Source: an uncultured Chitinophaga sp.
Lineage (GTDB): Bacteria; Bacteroidota; Bacteroidia; Chitinophagales; Chitinophagaceae
NCBI RefSeq assembly: GCF_946479755.1
Contig: NZ_CAMLHC010000014.1
Span: 137,505-201,504, forward strand
Direction of reading: 5' to 3'
Length of the DNA: 64,000 nucleotides
The notes below the pieces were generated by a model that made no database searches, had not been told where the DNA came from, and saw nothing but the letters and a program-made list of their open reading frames with translations. The stretch's first letter is position 1. Every line of letters starts with the position of its first letter. The position numbers and the translations under genes are program-made. This document shows positions 55,552 through 64,000 of this stretch, in pieces.

Positions 55552-58500
55552 ATGAGCGCCACCAGTGTATACAATGCCCTCAATGCCGCCATCAGCAATA
55601 ATACCATCGACCTGTGGGCCGCGGCCAGTAGTTCCTCCGATCTCTCCGGGCTGGTGCCTGTCATGGGACTGTTTGGTATCAATTCAGCATATACACTTGA
55701 TAATGTCGTGCTAACACTGTCGGCTAACGGGACCAGTGTACAGTTAACCGGCAGTGGTTCCTTTACCGCCGACACCAGTTACGCCGTTACCGCCACGATG
55801 CGGTACCAACAGGAAGGAAACACTTTCTCCCTGACGCTGGCGGTGAAAACAGACTGGATATTTTCAGATTTCTTCTCCCTGCCGCCCACGAATATGCAGG
55901 TCCCGGCCATTACCATGGGCGTTACCTGGTACGATTCCATCCTCACGGGTATGGTAGTAAATGCTGCCGAATTCTCCGCCGCCAGCGGGGACGCGTCCTT
56001 ATCACTCAACGGTTTCCTCCCGCTACCCGATGAGCGTCAACCTGATAAAAAACATCTGTTAGATAAAACGCCCATGATAGGGCCTTGGCCGCTTCGTATA
56101 ACCGGCACTGTTACCATGCCGGATGACAACCGCGCTTACCCACTGTTGAGCATCAACGCCACTGGCAGCGCCACCGTCATTGATGCTGCCAGCGAACCGG
56201 GGGTGGACGGACCGCAACCTGTGGCGCTGATCAACCCCGGCCTGAACTTTGTCATCGCCCCGCTGACACCACCGCAACCCGATATTACCGCATTTTCAAC
56301 CGTATACCTGTATGGTGATTTTGCCATCGGTAAGATACAGGGCCGTATCCAAACGATCATTCTTTCCACCAATGACCTCTGGAACTTCGTTGTGCTGTTT
56401 AGAAAAGAAACCGCATCACTGGTACAGGGGCTCGAAGAACTACTCGGCATCTTCGGTGTTCCGCTGCCCATCCCGATGAACTTCCCTTTACTCAGTGATT
56501 TTTATGTGGCAGAAGTGGACCTTGACCTGATGAACAACGGTACCGATCAGTTCCCGATATTCTCATTAAATGCCTTCGGCCTCACCATTCAGTCAGACAA
56601 AACATGGAACCCGCCGGTGCCCTTCGTGACCATCGATAAAGTAGGCACCCACTGGGTGTGGACATGGTCGCAGGTACTGGATGATAACGGGGCTTACCAG
56701 AAAACGCATGTGGTCACCGGCAGTGTGTTCGGCACCATGAACTTCGGATCAAAAGGCACAACGGTACTTGTCATCCCACCCTCTCCGGACGATCCCAACA
56801 GCAGCAAAGAAGTAGTGGCGTTGAACAACCAGCCGGTATCGTTTGATCTTAAAATGTCGTTGCCGAATTTTATCATTACCGGCTCGCTGGCAAAAGATAG
56901 TTATATCCCCATCGGCGACGCCTTTGCTTACTTCTTTGGTCATTCCGGCCCTTCCACAGGTCTGCAGACCATGAACGTGAACAAGCTGAAATTTTCGGCC
57001 GATCCGTTAGGCCAAAACTATTTCGCCGCTGCGGGCATTATCTTTGGCGACCCTACTCAACCGGATGCAGTCCAGGGCTGGGAGATCAATCTCTTTATTG
57101 CCACTATTCTCGTGGAAGGCATGGAATTTGACATTGCGCTGAACAACGGAAAAATATCCGGCAGCCTGAGTGGCACCTTTTATCTCAAGCAGGGATCACC
57201 GGACAACTACAACCTGCCCCGCTTCATCATCTCCGCGGAATATCCTGTACAAGACCCCGAAACACCACAGGGATGGACGCTCGCCGGCAAACTGTATGAA
57301 GGCACGGCCATTGACCTCACCGACCTGGTAGCACGGTTCATCTACGGAGAAGGATATACGCCGCCCGACTGGATCCCCGACATCAGCGTAGACCGCCTCT
57401 ATGCTACTTTTACGACCGGCTCCAGCAAAAACGGCGTACAGGTAGTGAAACCGTCCTATACTTTCGGCGCCACCATCTCTGCACGCTGGGAACCGACTAT
57501 CTTCGACACGCAGCTGAAAATAAACGCCTCCGCCAGCATCGACATGAACAAACCCGCTACCGCGGACAAAGCCTCCGGCAAAATCAGCGGCATGTTCAGC
57601 GTGAACAAGATCCAGCTCACCGCGGCGCTCACCTTCGGTGTACCGGAAGCGACCTATCAGTTCAAAGTACAATTCGATAATATATGGCTGCAGGCCACCA
57701 CCACCTGGCGCGGTGAACAAAACAACCGGCACCAGGTGGTATCACTGCAATTAGGCGGCGTCACCCTCGGCGATATCCTCGAATACCTCGTCAACCTGGC
57801 AGCGCCTACGCTCGGATTCAAACTGGACTCTCCCTGGGACCTGCTGAAAAAAGTAGACCTCTCCCGCTTTGTGCTCACGATCGACCCTAAAGACAACGTG
57901 GTAGAATTTGTGTTCAGGACGAAAGTGGACCTGGTGGTGGCACAGCTGGATTCCGTGGGCGTTCGGTACAGCCGGCAAAACGGTGAAGGGAAGGTGAACC
58001 TTGTCCTGACCGGTAGCTGTATGGGGCAGCGTTACACCGATGACAAGCCGTTGACCTGGGATGTGGTGAACGATCCACCACCCTCCGTCCCGGGACAGGG
58101 ACAAAGCTTCATAGACCTGCGTTACCTGGGGTTGGGCCAGCGTGTGACCTTCACCGGCCCTACGCCCAACACCGTGGCGGAGAGCATTGCCAAGCTGCGG
58201 AAAGACATGACGCCGCCACCCGCTGACGGTAGCCCCATGCCCAGTACCATGCAGTACTCAGCAGAGAGCCAGTGGCTCATCGGTCTGGACGTAACGCTCA
58301 TGAACACCGTATCTCTTGGCTTTATCTTTAATGACCCCAAACTATACGGACTGTCTGTGGCCCTCGGCGGAGAACGCGCGGGAGCACTGGCCGGGCTGAA
58401 GTTTGAGATACTCTATAAAAAGATCACGGACGAAATAGGCATGTTCCGGATAGAGTTCCAGGTGCCCGATATGTTCCGTACGATTCAACTGGGCGTGGTC

Positions 58501-61500
58501 ACCATCACCCTGGGTATTATCGTGATAGAGATCTATACCAACGGTAATTTTAAGATAGACCTTGGTTTCCCTTATAACCAGAATTTTGCCCGTTCCTTCA
58601 GTCTGCAGGCGTATGTCTTCATTGGCCGGGGCGGTTTTTATTTCGGGCTGCTGAACGGCGATACGTCCACGCAGGTACCGCGTATTTCAAACGGCACTTT
58701 TTCGCCGGTGATAGAACTGGGCATCGGTATCGCTGCAGGCGTGGGCCGGGAAATCACCGCAGGCATCCTCTCCGGCGGCGCCTACGTAGAATTACAGGTG
58801 ATCTTCCAGGGCGTGCTGGCATGGTTCAATCCTACCAGCAATGGTTCCGCTTCCGTGACTTATTTCAAATGCAAGGGCATCGCCGCGCTTCATGGTAAAA
58901 TATATGGCTCCGTGGATTTTGCGGTGGTGAAGGTGTCTGTAACGCTGGAAGCTTATGCGCAGATCAGTGTTATTTACGAGAGTTATCAGCCGATGGTACT
59001 GACGCTCGCCGCCTCCGTAAGTGCGAAAGCCTCTGTAAAAATTCTGTTCGTCCGGCTTCATTTCTCTTTCAGCGTAAAACTTCAGCTGCAATTTGTGGTG
59101 GGCACCGCACAGCCAACGCCATGGATACTCAGCAGTAACAGCGGCAGCTCCAAATCACTGCTGGCCGCACAAGGCTACGTGCCGGGAGCTTACCGCTCCA
59201 ATCAAAGTTTCCGTTTACGCAATAACAACTACCGCCGGCTGAAAGCGATGCGCGCCACCCATGACCTAGCGCTAAAACGTATGCAGGCACAGGGTTTCCT
59301 CGTTGGTGATATCGACAGCGGATATGTGCTGAACTGGCAGCCGGGCATTAAAGTATTTTCCGATTCACCACGCAATGCCCACCTGACATTACTGCCCGCC
59401 TTTACTGTGGCAGGGGTACCGGTGAACTGGGACGATACCATTCCCGACAATCCCAACCCGGTATACCGCAGCGCCTTCGTTTTATTTGCCGATACCGGCA
59501 TGGCCGTCACCGCCACAGACGCCGCGTCCTGCGCCAGGCGCAGTGCGGCACACAGCGCCATGACCGCCACGGATGAAGATACCAGCCTGCTCGCCGCCGA
59601 TATACTAACGCAGGGATTATTGCTGTACGCCGTCAACGCCCTGCCGCGCGATACCACGCAAGGCAATACCGTCACCGCGGGGCAAATACAATTATTACTG
59701 GAGCAGCTGGACCTGCCCGACACCATGACCAGCGGGCTTTCCATTACAGACCTTGCCACCTTCTTCAGCACGAACATCAATTTATGGATCAGCGGCGACA
59801 CCGATCCGCGCCCCGATGAGAAATCGGCGATGGTATTACCCATGCCGCCGTTCCTCAGCTGGACGTCTCCCCAGGGCGGTGATGTAGATTTCAGTACAGA
59901 GAATAAAATCGGGCCCTGGTATGAGTGGGCTATTTCTCAACTGCTGGGCGCCTACTTTCCTGTGGGCAATGAAGCCGGCGGCAAACCCTCCACAGACGAT
60001 CCGGCAGCCTACGAATCATTCACCAGCTTCATGTTCCGCGATTTCTGCCTGATGGTGATCCAGAACGGCGTGCAGGAAATGCAGAAACATCTCGATAACA
60101 CGACAGTCACCGTGCAGGACATACAAGGCGTGGTACAAAACCTGGAACAGGTGGCTGCGTCGTTGCCAACGGCCACCGTTGTGTATATCATCAGCTCCGG
60201 CGATACCATCGAAAGTGTAGCCGAACACCTCGGTGCGACGCCGGAAGAACTGGTATTCCTCAATCCCGCGCTGATCGCCACCCTGAGCAACAGCGCCGTA
60301 GGCACCAGCATCAACATCAAACTGGGCATAGCCCCTGAAATACTGGGACTGGACAATGCGGACAAACCTTTCAGTGTCAACCAGTGTACGCTGGGCACAT
60401 TGGTACACCAGGCAGCTACGGGCGAAACACTAACGGACATCGCTACCCTGTTTCAGCAAACATCCGTGGCCGGTATGCTCGGCTACCATGATCCCGCGTT
60501 TCCTGATCTGTCATCAGGCATTAACATCCTGAATACCGGCGCTACCTTCGATCTGCCGCAGCGTACCTTTACCAATGCGCCGGCGGACTTTGTGCAGCTG
60601 CGCACCGCAGGGGCTTTCTTCGTACGCTACGCCGACCTCACCACCTTCAATGATACACCACTGCCGGAAATGGCGAACTGGTATGCACAGGTGATATCGG
60701 AACAGAATAAAGTATTGCTGGCGACGCTGTTCCCCAGTCAACCCGTTCCTTCCTCGATAGAACTCCCACCGGGATATTCGCTAACGGTGCCCAATGCCTA
60801 CCAGGTCGCCTATACCGATGCCGGTAACAGTAACCCCTATACGACGATACCGGGCGACACCCTGGAACGCATCGGGTTTACGCTGGCTTTCCAGCAGGAT
60901 TTCGGCAACACCACCCCGGCCGGCATTCCGCAGTGGCCTGTCTTCCGGGACGCCGTCACTTCCGCCGGTACACAAAGCTGGAACATCCCCGCACAGCAGG
61001 GATTGATCATCGAGGCCGGGTCCACCATCGAATCACTGACGCGGCACCTGATCCTGGACGCCAGTTGGACCAACACCAATCCCTCCACTCCTGCAACCGG
61101 TATCTGGACCTACAACTGGACAAATGTGGCTGTCTGGATCGGGCCCGCCAACATACTGGCGCCGGTGGCTTCCGTTACCGTACCCAACGCAAAGACTGCC
61201 GTGTTTGACGATGACGCGCTAACCTTCAATGTGCTGAGTAACACCTACGGTTTATCGGTCACCGACGCAGCCACAAGGCTCAAAGGTGTGCCAGGCCTGT
61301 TTGCAAAAGACACCGAACTCACCGTCAACCATCTGCCGGCGCAAGACATCGATGTACTGATCAACGCCGTGCTCACCGGCGATAGCTTCACCAGCATCGT
61401 CAACCAGTCGTCCCGTATGCTGATGTCCGGCCTGCAACTGCCGGACCTGAAAAGCGAAGATGGCCACGTAGTAGCCGATCCGGCCGTTCCATTGCCGTTG

Positions 61501-64000
61501 TATGACCTCACCGGACAGCAGTTCACCGTAGCGGTCAACAACAACGCACCCACAGATACCGCGCTTTCGCTGACACTTTCTTCCGGGCAACCCTGGATTG
61601 AACTGTTCAATTCCATCACCGTACAAACAGGGCAAACACTGGCAGAACTGGAGCAGACATATCCCAACCTGCTGACGTACAATCCCGGTCTGAACGAAGA
61701 CACTTTCAGGGTGGGCATGGTATTGCTCACCACCACTACCGCCACGCTCAGCTACAGTTATACCAATCAAAACATACTGGACGCATCGCCGGCGACGGGA
61801 CTTTCTGTAGTGCCGATACCGGCCACGCCTGCCGCCCCTTCGGCGATGCAAATCATTGGTACAGTACCACGCACGTATGGACTGGAGCATCGCATCGAGT
61901 TGCAATCGCCCGTAGCACTGCCTATCCCGCAGGTAGCAGGCCAGCAGAACGTCACCGGCAACGCCGGCCTGTGGATGCTGCCTCCGGACCTTATCGATAA
62001 AGCGCTGAGCCGTGTGACCACGCAGTATGAGATACTCGCCACCCAACAAGGGTCCCCTGCAGGCAGCGAAGCCATACAGATGAACAACAGCACTTTCGGC
62101 GCTATCATCCCTTTCAAAATGAAGCGGCTGGACGATACCGCAACCCAGTTCAATTTGATGGGCGTAGACACCGATAAGAGAGACGAGTTGCTGTTACTCA
62201 GCAGCTGGCTGCAATCGCAGCCGGCAGACGACAATACAGTCGCATACCTGTTGTTGGCTCCCTCCCCGGATGCGACCAACACCGCCGGTTTAACGGTGCT
62301 CACCAACGACCCGGCCAAGGCCTTCCTCGTAAAAACAAATTTATCTACCATCTCCAGGCCGCCGGCGCTGTTGAAAGATGCGCCCGCAGGTGCTCCCGCC
62401 GATCCCGGGTATTATGCTTCCCTGTCCTCCCTGGCGGACTTCCTCCTGTTGTTGTGGGAAGGAAGTGTAGTAGGCGGAACAGGATATTACTTCAGTCCGG
62501 GTGTACCGCTGCCGGGCAGCGCATTTGATCAGCAGGGCAACATTGTGCTGCAACTGCTGGTCATCGCCGGCACACAGCAGGCAGTAGCTCCTGATGGCCG
62601 CTCCCTGCTGCCGTTCAACAACTGCGCATTAACAGGCCCGGGAGCCGACAGCACGCAATTATCCATCTACATAGAAAGCAACGGCAGCACAGACCCGTCG
62701 GAGACGGTTACACAGGCACTGGTGCCACCGGGCAATGTAGGCTTTGAATTCCTCACCGGCAACCCGGATACTATCACGACAGATGACAACGAAAAACTGC
62801 TGAAGACGATGTACAGCCTAATGACGTACAGTGTGGTGCCTTCCCCCGGCTCGCCCTTCGAAGCGCCGCCATCAGGCATGCCCGTTATACCGAATCCCTC
62901 CGATGCCGACACGTCAGCACCCTGGCAAAAAGCACGGGCCCTCCGCAAAGCAAAAGCAGCAGGGCTTCTGCCGGACGATCCGGAGAAACCGTACTGGCAA
63001 TATGCCCAGGTGATGCCGGTATCGCGGTTCATCAAAGCAGGTACCGTACTCGCAGCGCCTGATGTGAATGGCCTGCCGGCCTCCAAGGATGATCCTTACC
63101 AGGGCTTCGGTACACAGTCCGCACTCCCCACCGCTAATTTTGTATTCGGCTTCGGTGATGTGTTAGGCAACAGGACCGGCGCCAATGGCACGGGCCAGGG
63201 CACAACGCCCATTAACGTAGGTTATACTGACAATATGATCGGCGTGGGCGACTGGCCATCAACCGCGAGATATTTCACCGTACAAAAAATAAACAACGAC
63301 GCACAGCTCACGGCGGTGATTACACCGAGGCCTGCTGAACTAATGCCGTCCCCTTCCCAGAGCGGCGATGTGAACAAAGACATGATCGCGCAACAGCAAA
63401 AACTGTTCAGCCAGTCCTATTATCAGCTGGTACAACCGGGCGTGAATGCCTGGCTGGTATCGTCGCTCCACTTTATCTCCGATCCCGCCTACGGCAATAA
63501 AGGCGTACAGGTAGACGCCACCCCGTTGTGGCGGTATGCCGCCGGCGCTTATGCCGTCACCTACAGCCTGACCATGCTGCAGGCCGCCCTACCCGTGAAT
63601 TGCGCCACACCGGGCGATATCATTACGCAATACGGCGTACGGTATGCAGAGCTGGCCATGGCCAACGCAGACACTTTGCTGGCAGAACTATTCGGCAGCA
63701 ACCTGCCCGTTGTTCCGGCGTACTATCCGTTTGTGGAGCATCTGTCTGTCAGCAGCCTTGCCGCACTGCCGCCGGCAGGCTGGCCCACTCCTACGCCCAC
63801 CGACTTACTCACCAACAACGACACGCTGTTGTTGAAAATGGGCGCAGTGCTCATCATTCCGGCTAAAACGATCAATACCGGCACCACCTATCCGACAGAC
63901 AGTATGCAAAAGCTGGCTGATGACAATTACACACAGGTCGCCGATCTTGCGGCGGCCAACAGTGATCAGCCTGTTTTAGAAGAAGGATTTGAGTTTGCCG
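55552..64000 (+). CDS. Giant multidomain protein with LysM-like modules (open at window end)
   Basis: Starts with ATG at 55552; the frame has no stop to the last base, so 2816 codons are visible and the 3' end is off-window. No signal peptide. Residues 1 to about 1250 are beta-rich repeats without recognised family (GKISGSLSGTFYLKQGSP, NASASIDMNKPATADKASGK, SVTLEAYAQISVIYESY). From about 1540 onward there are LysM-like modules. The best is VYIISSGDTIESVAEHLGAT at residue 1544, with IGFTLAFQ, NYTQVADLAAAN and others near 1624, 1764, 1824, 1944, 2024, 2684 and 2784. They keep G-D/E-T-(I/L) and a following helix but vary in the rest. LysM binds peptidoglycan or chitin-type glycans. Role unknown; it is the last visible gene of the operon. 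Confidence 0.75.
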   Translation, partial: MSATSVYNALNAAISNNTIDLWAAASSSSDLSGLVPVMGLFGINSAYTLDNVVLTLSANGTSVQLTGSGSFTADTSYAVTATMRYQQEGNTFSLTLAVKTDWIFSDFFSLPPTNMQVPAITMGVTWYDSILTGMVVNAAEFSAASGDASLSLNGFLPLPDERQPDKKHLLDKTPMIGPWPLRITGTVTMPDDNRAYPLLSINATGSATVIDAASEPGVDGPQPVALINPGLNFVIAPLTPPQPDITAFSTVYLYGDFAIGKIQGRIQTIILSTNDLWNFVVLFRKETASLVQGLEELLGIFGVPLPIPMNFPLLSDFYVAEVDLDLMNNGTDQFPIFSLNAFGLTIQSDKTWNPPVPFVTIDKVGTHWVWTWSQVLDDNGAYQKTHVVTGSVFGTMNFGSKGTTVLVIPPSPDDPNSSKEVVALNNQPVSFDLKMSLPNFIITGSLAKDSYIPIGDAFAYFFGHSGPSTGLQTMNVNKLKFSADPLGQNYFAAAGIIFGDPTQPDAVQGWEINLFIATILVEGMEFDIALNNGKISGSLSGTFYLKQGSPDNYNLPRFIISAEYPVQDPETPQGWTLAGKLYEGTAIDLTDLVARFIYGEGYTPPDWIPDISVDRLYATFTTGSSKNGVQVVKPSYTFGATISARWEPTIFDTQLKINASASIDMNKPATADKASGKISGMFSVNKIQLTAALTFGVPEATYQFKVQFDNIWLQATTTWRGEQNNRHQVVSLQLGGVTLGDILEYLVNLAAPTLGFKLDSPWDLLKKVDLSRFVLTIDPKDNVVEFVFRTKVDLVVAQLDSVGVRYSRQNGEGKVNLVLTGSCMGQRYTDDKPLTWDVVNDPPPSVPGQGQSFIDLRYLGLGQRVTFTGPTPNTVAESIAKLRKDMTPPPADGSPMPSTMQYSAESQWLIGLDVTLMNTVSLGFIFNDPKLYGLSVALGGERAGALAGLKFEILYKKITDEIGMFRIEFQVPDMFRTIQLGVVTITLGIIVIEIYTNGNFKIDLGFPYNQNFARSFSLQAYVFIGRGGFYFGLLNGDTSTQVPRISNGTFSPVIELGIGIAAGVGREITAGILSGGAYVELQVIFQGVLAWFNPTSNGSASVTYFKCKGIAALHGKIYGSVDFAVVKVSVTLEAYAQISVIYESYQPMVLTLAASVSAKASVKILFVRLHFSFSVKLQLQFVVGTAQPTPWILSSNSGSSKSLLAAQGYVPGAYRSNQSFRLRNNNYRRLKAMRATHDLALKRMQAQGFLVGDIDSGYVLNWQPGIKVFSDSPRNAHLTLLPAFTVAGVPVNWDDTIPDNPNPVYRSAFVLFADTGMAVTATDAASCARRSAAHSAMTATDEDTSLLAADILTQGLLLYAVNALPRDTTQGNTVTAGQIQLLLEQLDLPDTMTSGLSITDLATFFSTNINLWISGDTDPRPDEKSAMVLPMPPFLSWTSPQGGDVDFSTENKIGPWYEWAISQLLGAYFPVGNEAGGKPSTDDPAAYESFTSFMFRDFCLMVIQNGVQEMQKHLDNTTVTVQDIQGVVQNLEQVAASLPTATVVYIISSGDTIESVAEHLGATPEELVFLNPALIATLSNSAVGTSINIKLGIAPEILGLDNADKPFSVNQCTLGTLVHQAATGETLTDIATLFQQTSVAGMLGYHDPAFPDLSSGINILNTGATFDLPQRTFTNAPADFVQLRTAGAFFVRYADLTTFNDTPLPEMANWYAQVISEQNKVLLATLFPSQPVPSSIELPPGYSLTVPNAYQVAYTDAGNSNPYTTIPGDTLERIGFTLAFQQDFGNTTPAGIPQWPVFRDAVTSAGTQSWNIPAQQGLIIEAGSTIESLTRHLILDASWTNTNPSTPATGIWTYNWTNVAVWIGPANILAPVASVTVPNAKTAVFDDDALTFNVLSNTYGLSVTDAATRLKGVPGLFAKDTELTVNHLPAQDIDVLINAVLTGDSFTSIVNQSSRMLMSGLQLPDLKSEDGHVVADPAVPLPLYDLTGQQFTVAVNNNAPTDTALSLTLSSGQPWIELFNSITVQTGQTLAELEQTYPNLLTYNPGLNEDTFRVGMVLLTTTTATLSYSYTNQNILDASPATGLSVVPIPATPAAPSAMQIIGTVPRTYGLEHRIELQSPVALPIPQVAGQQNVTGNAGLWMLPPDLIDKALSRVTTQYEILATQQGSPAGSEAIQMNNSTFGAIIPFKMKRLDDTATQFNLMGVDTDKRDELLLLSSWLQSQPADDNTVAYLLLAPSPDATNTAGLTVLTNDPAKAFLVKTNLSTISRPPALLKDAPAGAPADPGYYASLSSLADFLLLLWEGSVVGGTGYYFSPGVPLPGSAFDQQGNIVLQLLVIAGTQQAVAPDGRSLLPFNNCALTGPGADSTQLSIYIESNGSTDPSETVTQALVPPGNVGFEFLTGNPDTITTDDNEKLLKTMYSLMTYSVVPSPGSPFEAPPSGMPVIPNPSDADTSAPWQKARALRKAKAAGLLPDDPEKPYWQYAQVMPVSRFIKAGTVLAAPDVNGLPASKDDPYQGFGTQSALPTANFVFGFGDVLGNRTGANGTGQGTTPINVGYTDNMIGVGDWPSTARYFTVQKINNDAQLTAVITPRPAELMPSPSQSGDVNKDMIAQQQKLFSQSYYQLVQPGVNAWLVSSLHFISDPAYGNKGVQVDATPLWRYAAGAYAVTYSLTMLQAALPVNCATPGDIITQYGVRYAELAMANADTLLAELFGSNLPVVPAYYPFVEHLSVSSLAALPPAGWPTPTPTDLLTNNDTLLLKMGAVLIIPAKTINTGTTYPTDSMQKLADDNYTQVADLAAANSDQPVLEEGFEFA

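Noticed and set aside
56059..63086. Many minus-strand ORFs of 60-265 residues across the giant gene
   Set aside because: They are antisense to one uninterrupted frame from 55552 to the end, and contain no recognisable domains.
45166..64000. Extracellular contractile injection system or insecticidal Tc toxin locus
   Set aside because: No sheath, tube, baseplate, AAA ATPase, Rhs/TcC or TcB-like motifs are visible.
1..64000. tRNA, rRNA, CRISPR arrays, insertion sequences
   Set aside because: No cloverleaf-like sequences, regular short repeats with spacers, transposase reading frames or terminal inverted repeats were seen.

Overview
The window looks like chromosome of a Bacteroidota bacterium close to Chitinophaga. 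It carries two SusC/SusD pairs, an ECF sigma/FecR/STN-TonB receptor cassette, DUF4998- and DUF4959-type surface lipoproteins, SpII lipoproteins, promoters with a TAnnTTTG-like -7 box, and base composition near 50% GC. These assignments come from reading the sequence and recalling families; no database search was run. I saw no tRNA, rRNA, CRISPR array, IS element or phage module, and no gene-free stretch longer than about 300 bases.

Layout. 1-4.6 kb: the 3' end of a GH38-like alpha-mannosidase, a GntR/UTRA repressor, an NAD-dependent reductase, two Crp/Fnr regulators and a DoxX protein. 4.6-6 kb: an unlisted 54-codon gene resembling a RiPP precursor with a repeated DTIWTKA unit, convergent with a lipoprotein related to cholesterol-dependent cytolysins but ending before domain 4. 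6.2-9.2 kb: an AraC-type membrane regulator, an alpha/beta hydrolase lipoprotein and a predicted beta-barrel protein. 9.3-12.7 kb (minus strand): a lipoprotein, a 7TM protein, a histidine kinase, a LuxR-type response regulator and a HEAT-like protein. Divergent from these are two P47/TULIP-like genes (13-15.9 kb), with an inverted-repeat operator candidate between the two sets. 16-23 kb: a DUF3592-like protein, a PQQ dehydrogenase with a cytochrome c insert, an AraC regulator, a TIM-barrel sugar isomerase and a POT transporter.

23-32 kb is a polysaccharide utilisation locus on the minus strand: susC, susD, two carbohydrate-binding lipoproteins and an (alpha/alpha)6 glycosidase-like enzyme. 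A GntR paralogue is divergent from it. The upstream regions of both GntR genes and of susC share a TGT-N4-ACA operator, which suggests a small regulon. dxs follows at 33 kb. 35-43.7 kb is an ECF sigma, FecR, STN-SusC, SusD and thioredoxin-like cassette. 43.8-45 kb is a NamZ-like (DUF1343) muramidase.

45.2 kb to the end is the most unusual region. It is a plus-strand operon of very large proteins without recognisable signal peptides: a Hint-domain protein (547 aa), an FN3-like repeat protein (1192 aa), an unrecognised 1205-aa protein, a ComEC-like metallo-beta-lactamase-fold protein (501 aa), and a giant ORF still open at the window end (more than 2,800 codons) with several degenerate LysM-like modules. 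I do not recognise this as a described system, and it is the main candidate for one.
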